A DNA stretch of 53,718 bases from a virus. The number at the start of each line of letters is the position of its first letter. The stretch's first letter is position 1. Of this stretch, positions 7,819 to 17,035 are shown one piece after another. The notes beneath the pieces are model-generated. The model was not told where the DNA came from. It did not search any database and saw nothing but the letters and a program-made list of their open reading frames with translations. The translations under genes were made by a program, and so were the position numbers. The stretch is from IMG/VR virus record IMGVR_UViG_3300030380_002559, positions 1 through 53,718 of that record. One strand, written 5' to 3'.

Positions 7819-8727
7819 TTACGCTCCCGGTGAACCGAATACACAACGTGGATCAGAGAACCCGAAGCTATAGCGCTCACGAGCCTTGAACCGCATGTTT
7901 CCGGTATCAAAGTCACCTTCCATCTGGGTACGGATGGGAGCACGTTCAAAATGCTTAAATCCGTTAGGTGCGTCTGTCTTAATGAAAAACGCATCTGTAT
8001 CCGTAAGGAAGTGGTTAATAACATAACCCTCAGGCAACATACCTCTACTACGAAGCGCATTTACATCATTATCAGCAGTACCTGTACGCAGTGTAGAAGC
8101 TAACAACCTTTCTGCAACAAATTGAAGTGCAGGAGGTACAATCAACTTCATGCCGCGAAGAGCAATTTTCAACCCACGCTCATCAATAAACGCGGAGATG
8201 TCAATTAGCGACTGTTCAAGTGACGTTTCATTTAGGTCAGACGCAGTAGAAAGCTCGTTTCGCAACGTACCACCGCCAGAAAGTGGGTGGTCAGTTGCAC
8301 AAAGCTCTTTGCCGTCGCCCCCAGTAAAACTGGAGGAAAAAGCATTGTTAAGGACATTAGCAGCCTTAACTTGCTTTGTGTGAGCCATCGAACGAGCCAG
8401 TGCGCGAGTATAACGAGACGCCAAACGGTCGTACAAGTTATCTTCAATGGCTTCTTCAGTAATTGAGAAAGCCAAAGCAATGGTCTCGTGGGTGTAGCGA
8501 GAGGTGAATGATTCTTGAGCTGAATCAAAGTTTACCGCTCCACCTTCATTTTTTGTTGGTGCTGAACCAAAACCGGTCAACATCACTTCTTCTTCAAACG
8601 CTCGATCCGAAGATTCTGTGTCGAAGATTTCAGCATGTTCGTTTTCGTAACGACCATACTCCATGCCAAAGAGGGCATTGAGACCGGGCTCAAGCTCTTT
8701 AGCTAGTTGTGCGCGTGAAATAGGCAT
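7819..8727 (-). CDS. Major capsid protein, Mu gpT-like
   Basis: 302 residues beginning MPISRAQLAKELEPGLNALF. Blocks HETIALAFSITEEAIEDN, ALARSMAHTKQVKAANVLNN and CATDHPLSGGG match the Mu-like major head subunit (gpT) family, which has about this length. The family takes part in icosahedral shell assembly (HK97 fold, known of the class). No N-terminal scaffold domain is present; a separate scaffold gene lies upstream at 9805-10674. A terminator immediately follows, as expected for a highly expressed gene. Confidence 0.85.
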   Translation of the reverse strand: MPISRAQLAKELEPGLNALFGMEYGRYENEHAEIFDTESSDRAFEEEVMLTGFGSAPTKNEGGAVNFDSAQESFTSRYTHETIALAFSITEEAIEDNLYDRLASRYTRALARSMAHTKQVKAANVLNNAFSSSFTGGDGKELCATDHPLSGGGTLRNELSTASDLNETSLEQSLIDISAFIDERGLKIALRGMKLIVPPALQFVAERLLASTLRTGTADNDVNALRSRGMLPEGYVINHFLTDTDAFFIKTDAPNGFKHFERAPIRTQMEGDFDTGNMRFKARERYSFGFSDPRCVFGSPGA

Positions 8728-8742
8728 TATCTAGCTCCCCTA

Positions 8743-9309
8743 TTACGTGCCAGCAGTCTGCGTATACGCATGCTCGTTAATCAAAACGTATGCATTCGTA
8801 TTTGCAGAACCGGTGTCACTGTTGTCAGGATCTTTAGAGATGCCAATAATACGCAACTGAGCAGTAGAAGCACCAGTAGTGGACGAAATCTCAGTAGAAG
8901 AAAGTCCAGTTACTGTTGACCCACTGGTCGTTGAAGTAGTGTCAGCATTTTCTCCAACTGCAGTAGCCGCGAGAGTACCATCGCACTGTACTTCAAATAC
9001 AATACGAGGATCGTCGTAGACTTGTGCGACGATATCGCTAGCTGCGATACTACCGGGATAAAAGTTGGAAAAGGTAGGCTTTTTCGTAGTTGGGTCGGTA
9101 TAGAAACAACCATTGAACACACCGACAATATCAGCCGAAGATCCGGCTGCAATGTCGATATCACCATCAGCATGCATAATTACCAAGGAACCTTGGAAAA
9201 TAGCGTTAGAAGCGCCTGACGGAATAGTGTACTCGTTCGCAGTGAAGTTCGCAGTACCACCCAAAGTACGGACTGGTCTTAGACCAAAAGCAAAATCGTT
9301 ATTTGCCAT
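8743..9309 (-). CDS. Head structural or decoration protein
   Basis: 188 residues. The start MANNDFAFGLRPVRTLGG, followed by NEYTIPSG and IFQGSLVIM, is the pattern of a family found beside capsid proteins in marine podoviruses. Residues about 70-110 hold DIVGVFNGCFYTDPTTKKP, and the C-terminus is beta-rich. It lies between scaffold and capsid genes. A capsid-stabilising role is inferred. Confidence 0.75.
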   Translation of the reverse strand: MANNDFAFGLRPVRTLGGTANFTANEYTIPSGASNAIFQGSLVIMHADGDIDIAAGSSADIVGVFNGCFYTDPTTKKPTFSNFYPGSIAASDIVAQVYDDPRIVFEVQCDGTLAATAVGENADTTSTTSGSTVTGLSSTEISSTTGASTAQLRIIGISKDPDNSDTGSANTNAYVLINEHAYTQTAGT

Positions 9310-9342
9310 TTTGTCCTCCTAGAAGGGCTAAAGTTAAGCGGC

Positions 9343-9804
9343 CTAATCAGTGTTAGGACCACCAAAGGTTACACGAGACTGCCTATCTTTTGTTATAGGC
9401 ATGGAAGGATGTTGTTCCTTCATAAGATCATTGTCCACCGCCGTCATTTGATCGGCTGTTTGCCGTTCAAAATATTCTGTGCGACTTTCAGCAATCTCTT
9501 CAGGAACCTTTGTTAACATCAACCCACCTACACCGATGACTCCTGCGTGCCGACCATCATCAATGGTTGGCGCGTCGAAATCTGGGTAATCCTCTGCACG
9601 AACAGGCTCATACCCCTCGCGGATTCTACCAGATACATTTTTGCGGTCTTCTTCACCACGAATTTCTGTTCGAACCCATCTGAATTTATAGCCTTCAGGC
9701 GGCTGCGGTGCTTCTAAAGATGAAGCTGGTTTCCAAGGTTTCCTGCGCTCATTTTTAGAGCGAGTTTCGGAAGCGCGAGGAGTTCTTTTGTTTATTTCAG
9801 ACAT
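9343..9804 (-). CDS. Conserved hypothetical phage protein near scaffold
   Basis: 153 residues, hydrophilic, with a basic N-terminus (RTPRASETRSKNERRKPWKP), then PPEGYKFRWVRTEIRGEEDR and a middle GVIGVGGLMLTKVPEEIAE. A similar WVR, GG-L-L-x-VP(E) layout occurs in small phage proteins beside scaffold genes. Its ATG directly follows the stop of the scaffold gene. Function unknown. Confidence 0.7.
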   Translation of the reverse strand: MSEINKRTPRASETRSKNERRKPWKPASSLEAPQPPEGYKFRWVRTEIRGEEDRKNVSGRIREGYEPVRAEDYPDFDAPTIDDGRHAGVIGVGGLMLTKVPEEIAESRTEYFERQTADQMTAVDNDLMKEQHPSMPITKDRQSRVTFGGPNTD

Positions 9805-10674
9805 TTAAGCCTCCTTCACGTGTTTCGCATATTCCTCAAGTGGAACACCGAGTTTTTTAGCGATAGCCACTTGACTTTGAGTCAAACGAACTGTCTTGCG
9901 CCCGGTTTTTACATTTCTGTTAGCAGGAGCAACAGTCTGGGCGGGTTTCCGTTGTCCTGATCTTTGTTCCTCAAATTTATGAGGAAATTCTTTTCGTATG
10001 CGAGAATCTATCTCAGCATAATAATCTTCTGAAGCAGGATCAAATCCCTCTTCTTCGATCAGTCTACGATGAATAGAGAATGCTGTAAAGGTCATCCCTT
10101 CATCTTTTCCGAACCATTCGTTATCCGATGCCCATTTTTGAGCCCTTGGATCGGCAGGTGTTTGTTGCTGAGCAGGGGGCTGGACCTCTTCCGGAGGCGA
10201 AGCGGACTCTTGTTCTTGTTTTAAACGTACTCCGTTTTGTGAAATTCGATCGTTTTCAACAGCCAAACGAGAAACAAGTTCCTGCGCATCCGCGAGAGCT
10301 TCAGAATCGCCTTCTTCGTAAGCCAGCTTAACAGCACGTTTAGCCTCAGCTAATTCGCTTTTTATACGACCCTCAGATTCAGTTACGAACGCTGCTGCAC
10401 TTTCAGTGTAGTTTTTATTAAGTTGTTCATTTTCATCTTTGAGTTTTTTAGCGAAGTCTAAAGCAGCCTGTTCACGACGCTCAGCTTCTCGCATCTTGTA
10501 CGTTAGGCGATCAATACGCTTTTTTACACCCTCCGAATATTGCTCATGCTCCTCATCCGAAGCCGCTTGTTCGGGAGCTTCTTGTTGCTCCCCTTCCGCG
10601 ACCTCTTCTTCAATTTCAATTTCTAGGTTTTCGGCCTCTTCCGCGACCTCTTCCCGTTCTTTTACATCAGACAT
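9805..10674 (-). CDS. Capsid scaffolding protein
   Basis: 289 residues. The first 55 are extremely acidic (Glu runs), residues about 60-160 form a long coiled coil (KMREAERREQAALDFAKKLK), the middle is Pro/Gln-rich, and the C-terminus is basic and helical (VRLTQSQVAIAKKLGVPLEE), the part expected to bind capsid protein. Composition, length and position between GroES and capsid genes all fit a podovirus scaffold. No protease motif is seen. Confidence 0.8.
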   Translation of the reverse strand: MSDVKEREEVAEEAENLEIEIEEEVAEGEQQEAPEQAASDEEHEQYSEGVKKRIDRLTYKMREAERREQAALDFAKKLKDENEQLNKNYTESAAAFVTESEGRIKSELAEAKRAVKLAYEEGDSEALADAQELVSRLAVENDRISQNGVRLKQEQESASPPEEVQPPAQQQTPADPRAQKWASDNEWFGKDEGMTFTAFSIHRRLIEEEGFDPASEDYYAEIDSRIRKEFPHKFEEQRSGQRKPAQTVAPANRNVKTGRKTVRLTQSQVAIAKKLGVPLEEYAKHVKEA

Positions 10675-10683
10675 AAATGCCTC

Positions 10684-11175
10684 CTAAACTGCAATAATAT
10701 CGCGGGGATCTTCAATAACCGCGAGGATTTCATCATCGTTTAACAACCGAGGCTCTGCGCCATCGATTTTAAAACGAGAACCAGCGTAACGACCAAACAT
10801 TACCCAGTCGCCTTCTTTGCACCAAGCACCGTCGGGGAATTTACCCTCGTCCTTATACGCGTCTGGCCCTAAACTAACAACGTAACCAACATTCGTTGCT
10901 AATTGATTGCGCTCACGCGTTTCATCGGAAAGGATAACACCGCCTTTAGTAGATTGAGGCAGAGTATATGGAAGAATAAGGATACGCCAGCCAGTTGGCT
11001 TTGGAAGACGTTCTAATGCAGAACGTGAATCATCCGCTTGCTCATCTGATAAAGCAAAAGTAGCAGGATTTAACAAATCTTTTTTCTTTTGCGATTCTGC
11101 TTTGTTGTTTTCAACAATTTTAGCAGCTCGGCGTTCCTCTATTACACGGTCAGGAACGTATAACCTTTTAGTCAT
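10684..11175 (-). CDS. Phage GroES-like co-chaperonin
   Basis: 163 residues with an N-terminal extension of about 58 residues, then a GroES fold: PTGWRILILPYTLP (first strand), STKGGVILSDETRERNQLA (roof and mobile-loop region), VGYVVSLGPDAYKD, CKEGDWVMFGRYAGSRF and LLNDDEILAVIEDP. This is the order of the co-chaperonin barrel. Phage versions such as T4 gp31 pair with host GroEL to fold a capsid protein; the gene lies next to scaffold and capsid. It overlaps the upstream gene by eight bases. Confidence 0.85.
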   Translation of the reverse strand: MTKRLYVPDRVIEERRAAKIVENNKAESQKKKDLLNPATFALSDEQADDSRSALERLPKPTGWRILILPYTLPQSTKGGVILSDETRERNQLATNVGYVVSLGPDAYKDEGKFPDGAWCKEGDWVMFGRYAGSRFKIDGAEPRLLNDDEILAVIEDPRDIIAV

Positions 11176-11359
11176 CGTCGGCAGTCTCCATACGCTTTCG
11201 CGTTTCTTTAAGAAGTTGTTCTATTTCACCGAGAGCAGAAACCCGGCCCATATAGTGCTGGTAGTCCTCTATAGAAGACACCCCATTCGACATTAGCGTT
11301 TCACTAATTTCTGCCTGTCGTTTTTCAATTTTTTCTAGCAAATAGCTAATAAGGTCCAC
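11168..11359 (-). CDS. Small helical phage protein
   Basis: 63 residues, all helical: EKIEKRQAEISETLMSNG, then SIEDYQHYMGRVSALGEIEQ. Small proteins with a DYxxxxGxxxAL motif and this charge pattern often stand between portal and capsid genes in marine phages. It overlaps both neighbours by a few bases, so translation is likely coupled. Function unknown. Confidence 0.7.
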   Translation of the reverse strand: MDLISYLLEKIEKRQAEISETLMSNGVSSIEDYQHYMGRVSALGEIEQLLKETRKRMETADDD

Positions 11360-11742
11360 TAAAAAAGCCCCGAAAACTTTGTCCCGCCGATCGCTTTACG
11401 ACCGCCTCTTGAACGGCCCGCAGCAAGAACTTCATCTCCGTCACCGCTACCACCGTAATTTCCGTCTCTTGCTTGCTTTACACCAGCACCTGCAAGTTTA
11501 TCAGCATAAGTGATTTTATCTTTCGGTTCCGCTAACGCAGCAAATTTCTTTTGTTTGTCTGTCATCTCAGAACCGCCACCTGAACGTCTTTTAACGCCGT
11601 TCTTTTTACCCGGTCTCGGAGTAACACCAACGTCTTTTTGACCCAAAGCTTGAGCTAGATCGAATTTTAAAACCTCTAACTGATCAGGATCTAATTCAGT
11701 CTCAATCATCGCCATTAAATCTTTTACACGTGTATTAGCCAT
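11359..11742 (-). CDS. Hypothetical protein following the portal gene
   Basis: 127 residues. A helical acidic N-terminus (DLMAMIETELDPDQLEVLKF) is followed by a basic Gly-rich linker (GKKNGVKRRSGGG) and a low-complexity C-terminus ending GGTKFSGLF. No fold is recognised. It lies two bases after the portal stop and overlaps the next gene by one. A role in head assembly is suggested only by position. Confidence 0.65.
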   Translation of the reverse strand: MANTRVKDLMAMIETELDPDQLEVLKFDLAQALGQKDVGVTPRPGKKNGVKRRSGGGSEMTDKQKKFAALAEPKDKITYADKLAGAGVKQARDGNYGGSGDGDEVLAAGRSRGGRKAIGGTKFSGLF

Positions 11743-11744
11743 AA

Positions 11745-14105
11745 TTACCTCTTTGTCGCTAAAGTGACGTTTGCGCGGAGTGCAGCAATATCTTCATCCG
11801 AAGAAATTTCAGCCTTTTTAAGTTCGCCATCTTGTTGAAGTTTAGCGGCCTCAAGCTGATTACGCGCTTGATCTGCCATCGCTTTACGTTGAACTTCCTG
11901 TTGTTGAATTTGCAGTTCTTGCTGTTTCAACTGTACGATTGGGTCAAATTGACCTGTTCCTGCAATCTGCTGGGCCATTTGGGATACCTGTGCTGTTGCT
12001 TGGGCGGTAGCTTGGGCGAGCATCGCTTCCTGTTCAGGAGGCAAAATTTGCCCCTCCGCTGGAAGCGGAAATCCAATAATTTGCTCAACCTGTTGACGAT
12101 ATTTTAAACCTAAATGCTCTTGCATATGTGCCATAAGGACTTGAGTAGCGACCGTATTCTTTTGAATATTCGGATCTTGCAAAAATGCACTATGCGTTGC
12201 AATATGCGCATCGTGGTTCTGCGACTCAAACGCTTTTAGCGGTTTACCCGTTAAAGCATCCACGTTTTCAGAAACAGGGTCTTTCGGTGCAGCCTCGTCT
12301 TTTGGTGGCAAGATCTTATCGACATTTTGTATATTTAACGCCATATACATACGGCGATAAGCCTCGTGCAAATCATGAAGCTGAGGGGCGGACTGGGCTA
12401 ATTGTAGCTGAGTTTGCGCTAAAGTAACGCGCTGACTCATACTAAACATCGCGGGGTCACTTACCGGTACGACATCAATACGATCATCGAAATCGTCAGC
12501 TTTTGCGCTTGCGCCTACATCACCGGGTATCTGGTAGGGGTATTCAGGCGGTAAATAAGTCTTGATTACGTTAGCAAGAATACGCAATTCTTGACGCTGA
12601 GCGTAATGTAGGCGCTTATGGATTGCGCTAAGAACCTTCGTTCCTTGTTCTAAGAGCGCAACAGTAGTACCCACGGGATTAGCTTGGCTCCCTTCGCCTA
12701 CGTTAATATCCGTGACGGACGCAAAACGCCGACCGCTATCAACAAGAACGCCCAACATTTGGAGGAGTGTGCCAGACGGTTCCTTATACGGTAGCGGCAT
12801 AATCGCCTCACGAATCGACGAACCGGGTGCATCAACGTCACGGAATTCTCCCGGCTGAAGCGGTAGATCTTCATCGCGAACTCGTAAGCCACGTGCTTTA
12901 AAACCAGCCGGTAAATTAGCTAAAGTGCCAGCATCAATTAACTGACGCAAGATTGAGGTGGCTGACTTTGTTAAGCCACCAATCATATGGATCAGACCAA
13001 AACCGTAAAACCCAAGACCGGGAAGAAACTTATAGTGGGTAAAATACCGAATTTTAGACTTTTCTGTGTCCTTTTGATCGTAGTTTCTTCGTATCGCTAA
13101 AATTTCAGAAGTTTGTTCGTGGATTGTAACGATATACGGAACAGCTATACCCGTTTCTTCGCCATCTTCGTCTTTTTCCTCGAAACCGGGTAGATCAAGG
13201 TCAACATGCATTTCTAAAATGGTTATATAACCGTTAGATTGAGCATTAGGGCGAAATCCTGTTAAATCTTGAACTTTATCTTTTGCATCAGCTAAATCAG
13301 TAAATTCATCCCCAAATACTTCAGTATCACGGTAAAAGCCAGAAACTTGTAATTTACGGACGTCGTTTTCATTCATATTGATAACGTGCGTAAAACGCGG
13401 AGTCGTTTCTAAACTTGATTCAGTATACGAAACAACTAAATCGTCCGGCATAACAAACTTACTGACCGGACGGTTCAAAGATTGATCAAAATACGTTTTC
13501 TTAAAAGTAGAGCCAGCGAGGGGTAAATAGAACAACATTTGATCCAGCTCCGGATCAAACTCCTCCATAACGTCCAAAACCATAAAATTCATATAGTTTC
13601 GGACGCGTTCCGCTTGTTCTAAGATTTCTGGCGTTTCGTCGCCGAGGATGCGCGTTTGCGTCGGACCACCGGGCGGGAGGAGTTCTTTGTACGCCCCCGC
13701 TTGGAACTGGGTCGCGCTTTCGGCGATGAGCGGGTGGTAGACGCCGGTTGCGCCACGGAACGGTTCTTCCCTGTCATCGGTTTTAATTCCGAGGAGGTCG
13801 AGGCCGTCGGTGTATTGGTTAAGCCAGTCCTGACGCGATTCCAGATCGTCTTTATACGACGAAAGTAATTCTGTAGCCAACTCATCAAGCTCTCCTTCAT
13901 CCATTTCTTCAGCTAAATTTGAATAAAAGTCACCTTGGTCATCCTCATCGTCTTCAACATACCCGACAATAGCACTACCATCATCAAGCATAACCGTATC
14001 ATCAGAAGCAAAAAGCGGCATCTGCTCTTCCACAGTTGTCTCTACCTCAATCTCCGCTTCTTGCGGAGTCGCCAACAACTGAGAAATTGACTTTTCAACC
14101 GACAT
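11745..14105 (-). CDS. Portal protein
   Basis: 786 residues, the length expected for a P22-like podovirus portal. An acidic N-terminus precedes GVYHPLIAESATQFQAGAY, then LLPPGGPTQTRI, ERVRNYMNFMV, DQMLFYLPLAGSTFKKTY and VVSYTESSLETTPR, which form the portal core. Later come GFYGFGLIHMIGGLTKSA and VGTTVALLEQGTKVLSAIHK. The last 100 residues are Gln- and Ala-rich helix, like a barrel extension. It forms the dodecameric ring for DNA passage (family knowledge). Directly downstream of TerL. Confidence 0.92.
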   Translation of the reverse strand: MSVEKSISQLLATPQEAEIEVETTVEEQMPLFASDDTVMLDDGSAIVGYVEDDEDDQGDFYSNLAEEMDEGELDELATELLSSYKDDLESRQDWLNQYTDGLDLLGIKTDDREEPFRGATGVYHPLIAESATQFQAGAYKELLPPGGPTQTRILGDETPEILEQAERVRNYMNFMVLDVMEEFDPELDQMLFYLPLAGSTFKKTYFDQSLNRPVSKFVMPDDLVVSYTESSLETTPRFTHVINMNENDVRKLQVSGFYRDTEVFGDEFTDLADAKDKVQDLTGFRPNAQSNGYITILEMHVDLDLPGFEEKDEDGEETGIAVPYIVTIHEQTSEILAIRRNYDQKDTEKSKIRYFTHYKFLPGLGFYGFGLIHMIGGLTKSATSILRQLIDAGTLANLPAGFKARGLRVRDEDLPLQPGEFRDVDAPGSSIREAIMPLPYKEPSGTLLQMLGVLVDSGRRFASVTDINVGEGSQANPVGTTVALLEQGTKVLSAIHKRLHYAQRQELRILANVIKTYLPPEYPYQIPGDVGASAKADDFDDRIDVVPVSDPAMFSMSQRVTLAQTQLQLAQSAPQLHDLHEAYRRMYMALNIQNVDKILPPKDEAAPKDPVSENVDALTGKPLKAFESQNHDAHIATHSAFLQDPNIQKNTVATQVLMAHMQEHLGLKYRQQVEQIIGFPLPAEGQILPPEQEAMLAQATAQATAQVSQMAQQIAGTGQFDPIVQLKQQELQIQQQEVQRKAMADQARNQLEAAKLQQDGELKKAEISSDEDIAALRANVTLATKR

Positions 14106-14116
14106 TTTTTACTCCG

Positions 14117-15595
14117 TCAATAGTATACAAAACTTTTGAGTTTGTACTCAAGCTCGTCGTCCTCATAATCTGACGGCTGGCGGATAAACCCACCTTGCCG
14201 AAAGCGTAATAGGGCTTGTGTCGTGGAATCGACCAAGTCGTCATGTTCTCCGTTAGGGAATTCGCACAATTCTTCGACAAGTTCTTCCGCGAACCTTGTT
14301 TCTGGAACCCAGACCAACCCGGACTCAAAAATGGGTGAAACAGCGTTAGTGCGAGCAATCTTATCATTCCCTCTATTAGGCGAATAATTTTGTACGGGTA
14401 TACCCATAGCCCGTAATTCTTGCGTCAACGGTAAACCTGACGCTTTTGACTCGATAATAACTGAATCAGGATCCCAGTGTATATAACTTTCGTAAGCGAC
14501 CTGTTTTAGTTCCGGAAAATCATAACGATCTTTGATCGAATCAAGTAAAATTATGTTATATTGGTCGGTTTCTTCGTTACGGAAGACGCCCCAAGTCGTA
14601 ATCGCGCTAAAATCAGCGGTTTGTGACTTCAAAAACGCCGTATCGTAGCTTTGGATAATATATTCAGGCGTTGGCGGGGCTACTTTATCCCAAATTTTGA
14701 TCCATTCGCGTTGAATTATCGCGCCTTCGCCGCCTGTAGGCTCTTGCATCCACTGCGCAGCCCATTTTTGGTGCGGCAGCGAGGCTCGAATACCCTCTAA
14801 TTCTTCAATTTTCCAAAATTCTGGCCAACAAGGCGCACCAGACGGCATAATTGCAGGAAATTCAATAACTTCCCATTGGTCAGCCTTCGGATCTAAAGCC
14901 TGTGCCTTCATTAATTGGCCTGTAAGATCCTTTTTTGACCACCTTGTCATGACCAAAACGATAGTTCCACCCGGTTGTAGACGCTGTCGGGGACCAGATG
15001 TATACCATTCGTAGGCCATATCCATGGCCGTTTCGCTCATCGCGTCTTGTTCCGAGTGCGGGTCGTCAATAATAAGAACATCAGCACCACGACCAGTGAT
15101 CGCACCTCCGACACCAGACGCAAAATACTCCCCGCCCTTCGATGTTTCCCATCGTCCTGCAGCCTTGGAATCCGCTCGCAATGAAACATCTTGAAAAACT
15201 TTCTTATAATCGTCCGTATCTACGAGGTCACGAATTTTTCTACCAAAACGCACGGCTAGTTCGCCAGTATGCGTTGCCTGAATTATCTTTAAATCAGGTT
15301 TAAGGCCCAAGAGCCAAGATGGAAGGAAATACGACGACATTTCTGACTTCGAATGTCGTGGCCCCATATTAATAATTACGCGCTTTAATTCACCACGCGC
15401 AATACGATTAAACGTCTGGGACATTTTACGATGGTGCGCACCCTCAATAAACGAAGGCCACATCGTTTTGACATAAGTTAAGAAGTCCTCGCGCGATTGT
15501 TTACGGACTTCACGTTGTTTTAGCTCTTCGGCGATAACAAACGCAAGTTCAGCTTTTTCGCGAGGTAAGTGAGAAAAGTCGGCGTTATCGAGCAT
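14117..15595 (-). CDS. terL: Terminase large subunit
   Basis: 492 residues. ATPase: Walker A GPRHSKSE at 78-85 and Walker B VLIIDD at 173-178, with TRWS downstream as coupling motif. Nuclease: D318 in IIQSYDTAF, then VIIESKASG, and HDDLVDS near the C-terminus, the acidic triad of the RNase H-like domain. It packages DNA into the prohead through the portal. The start is ATG at 15595. TerS lies about 3 kb upstream rather than adjacent, with genes of unlike composition between. Confidence 0.95.
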   Translation of the reverse strand: MLDNADFSHLPREKAELAFVIAEELKQREVRKQSREDFLTYVKTMWPSFIEGAHHRKMSQTFNRIARGELKRVIINMGPRHSKSEMSSYFLPSWLLGLKPDLKIIQATHTGELAVRFGRKIRDLVDTDDYKKVFQDVSLRADSKAAGRWETSKGGEYFASGVGGAITGRGADVLIIDDPHSEQDAMSETAMDMAYEWYTSGPRQRLQPGGTIVLVMTRWSKKDLTGQLMKAQALDPKADQWEVIEFPAIMPSGAPCWPEFWKIEELEGIRASLPHQKWAAQWMQEPTGGEGAIIQREWIKIWDKVAPPTPEYIIQSYDTAFLKSQTADFSAITTWGVFRNEETDQYNIILLDSIKDRYDFPELKQVAYESYIHWDPDSVIIESKASGLPLTQELRAMGIPVQNYSPNRGNDKIARTNAVSPIFESGLVWVPETRFAEELVEELCEFPNGEHDDLVDSTTQALLRFRQGGFIRQPSDYEDDELEYKLKSFVYY

Positions 15596-15601
15596 AGCTC
15601 A

Positions 15602-16492
15602 TTATACCGTTACGTTAAAATTCTGACGCGGATCCATATTTTGGGAAAATAATTTACCGATACCTAAATCTTGTAATGGCGTCTTATAATTAAATTGAAT
15701 ACTCTTATCTTGGCCAAACGGGTCAATTTTAATTTTATACCCCCCTTCGCCTAGATTACCCCCAATAGAAGGGCCACCATCCCGAGCTAACTTACCTGCC
15801 CTCATTAACATATCTTGAAGCGCCGGAGGTAAATATTGACTAGAACCTAGGGCATCTAAACCAACCGTTTGATACATACCCGGTATATCTTGGACAGGCG
15901 CAGATTGGACAGGCGTATTATCAATCGGTGCACCTGTAATCCCACCGTTTATTTTTGGTTGGTTAGAAATCTCGTTGGCTTTTTCATTAGCCTTTTGTAA
16001 TAAACTTTGAGCCGGTGCCTCATCTGGCTGAAATACTCTAGGACGATTTCCACCACCTAAAAGTTGCCCAACTATACCACCGCCCTTTAAATATGAACCT
16101 ATTGCACCTAACGCACCCGCAGGTTCAGGCTGCGGAGCTAATTGCACTGTTCCACCGGGAACAACTGAACCAATTTTTAAAGCTGGGGCGTAGCCGGGAA
16201 CGGGATCACCTTTTCCGCCTTTTCTGTATCCTTCTCCAGAAACTAACCCAAGATACTGATCATACGCCAGCCTATTAATATTATCTATAGCTGTTTGCGT
16301 AAGACCCTCGTTGCCAAAACGACCACCCTCTCGGCCAAGTAACCGGTTCTTTCCGGGCTCATAAAACATGCCCGAATAACCGTAGGGATCCGTGTCCGTG
16401 CGACCAGTTTCCTGCATAAAATTTTGCAGACCTGTGTCATATTCGATTAAACGATCTCTTTCAACCGAGGCTTCAGCATAAGGATCTCTCAT
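15602..16492 (-). CDS. Hypothetical protein upstream of TerL
   Basis: 296 residues, Gly-, Pro- and Gln-rich, with no membrane segment. The N-terminus DPYAEASVERDRLIEYDTGL and LAYDQYLGLVSGEGYRKGG are the most structured parts; the middle is low complexity (ALGAIGSYLKGGGIVGQLL, a short glycine-rich stretch). It precedes TerL by six bases and is the first gene of the late structural operon as read from the intergenic region at 16.5 kb. No family is recognised; it may be a virion or packaging accessory protein. Confidence 0.65.
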   Translation of the reverse strand: MRDPYAEASVERDRLIEYDTGLQNFMQETGRTDTDPYGYSGMFYEPGKNRLLGREGGRFGNEGLTQTAIDNINRLAYDQYLGLVSGEGYRKGGKGDPVPGYAPALKIGSVVPGGTVQLAPQPEPAGALGAIGSYLKGGGIVGQLLGGGNRPRVFQPDEAPAQSLLQKANEKANEISNQPKINGGITGAPIDNTPVQSAPVQDIPGMYQTVGLDALGSSQYLPPALQDMLMRAGKLARDGGPSIGGNLGEGGYKIKIDPFGQDKSIQFNYKTPLQDLGIGKLFSQNMDPRQNFNVTV

Positions 16493-16751
16493 TTTATCAA
16501 CCCTAGATCATGAATCTTGAACCAAGATACACTAAACAAAATCAAAATAAAATGGGGGTTGGAGAAGGTTCCTTGGACCTTCATACTATTTTATGAGGTA
16601 GGGGTAGAAGGTTCCTTATCCAAAAATTCATGCTGCATTATTCGAGCGACCTCAGCCTAAAGACTTTCTTGTGTGTGCGGCGCGATTTTAGGGGATGGGG
16701 GTCGCGGCAAGCCCCAGCCAGATCAGCGTCCAGCTGGGACTCAAAGCAGTG
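16493..16751. other. Intergenic region upstream of the late operon, with a direct repeat
   Basis: No supported gene. It holds a 12-bp direct repeat AGAAGGTTCCTT at 16563-16574 and 16606-16617 (43 bases apart) around an AT-rich segment, plus a small inverted repeat ATCTTG/CAAGAT near 16512. As the only non-coding stretch ahead of the TerL-portal-capsid genes, it is the likely site of a late promoter and a regulator binding site; no clear -35/-10 pair could be fixed. Confidence 0.4.
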
Positions 16752-16985
16752 TCAGGCGGACATGTCACCGACGGACCAGATCAGGCCGATCAGAGACCAT
16801 GGCGTGCCAACGACGGCAAGCGCCAGCAGCATGATGCCGACGATGTTGTCGAACAGATCAGCGCCACCGAACAAAAGATGGAAGCCTGCAGCACCCAGAC
16901 CAAGAAAGCAGGGAAGCACGACACCGAATGCCTGAGCTTTTCTTTTTGCGATGGTGCGAGCGTGTGCGATAAATACTGGTTTCAT
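16752..16985 (-). CDS. Small two-pass membrane protein
   Basis: 77 residues with two hydrophobic segments, about residues 19-41 (FGVVLPCFLGLGAAGFHLLF) and 48-71 (IVGIMLLALAVVGTPWSLIG), joined by a short acidic loop (GGADLFDN). The N-terminus is basic. A GGAAGG site stands seven to ten bases before the ATG. Base composition is richer in G and C than the flanking phage genes, as for the next two genes, which hints at a different origin. Holin-like in shape, but nothing else supports lysis. Confidence 0.6.
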   Translation of the reverse strand: MKPVFIAHARTIAKRKAQAFGVVLPCFLGLGAAGFHLLFGGADLFDNIVGIMLLALAVVGTPWSLIGLIWSVGDMSA

Positions 16986-17008
16986 TTTCTCATTCCTTCC
17001 GAGTAGGT

Positions 17009-17028
17009 GGCGGGGCCGAAGCCCCGCC
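17009..17028 (-). terminator. Strong hairpin with UUCG tetraloop
   Basis: On the minus strand GGCGGGGC pairs perfectly with GCCCCGCC across a UUCG loop. It lies directly after the 17036 gene and before the ribosome site of the membrane gene at 16985. No T run follows, so it may stabilise the 3' end or lower read-through rather than act as a classical terminator. Confidence 0.6.
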
Positions 17029-17035
17029 GGTTACA

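Noticed and set aside
7734-8060. Minus-strand frame of 108 codons under the capsid gene
   Set aside because: Out-of-frame shadow of the capsid gene running through the terminator; no motif.
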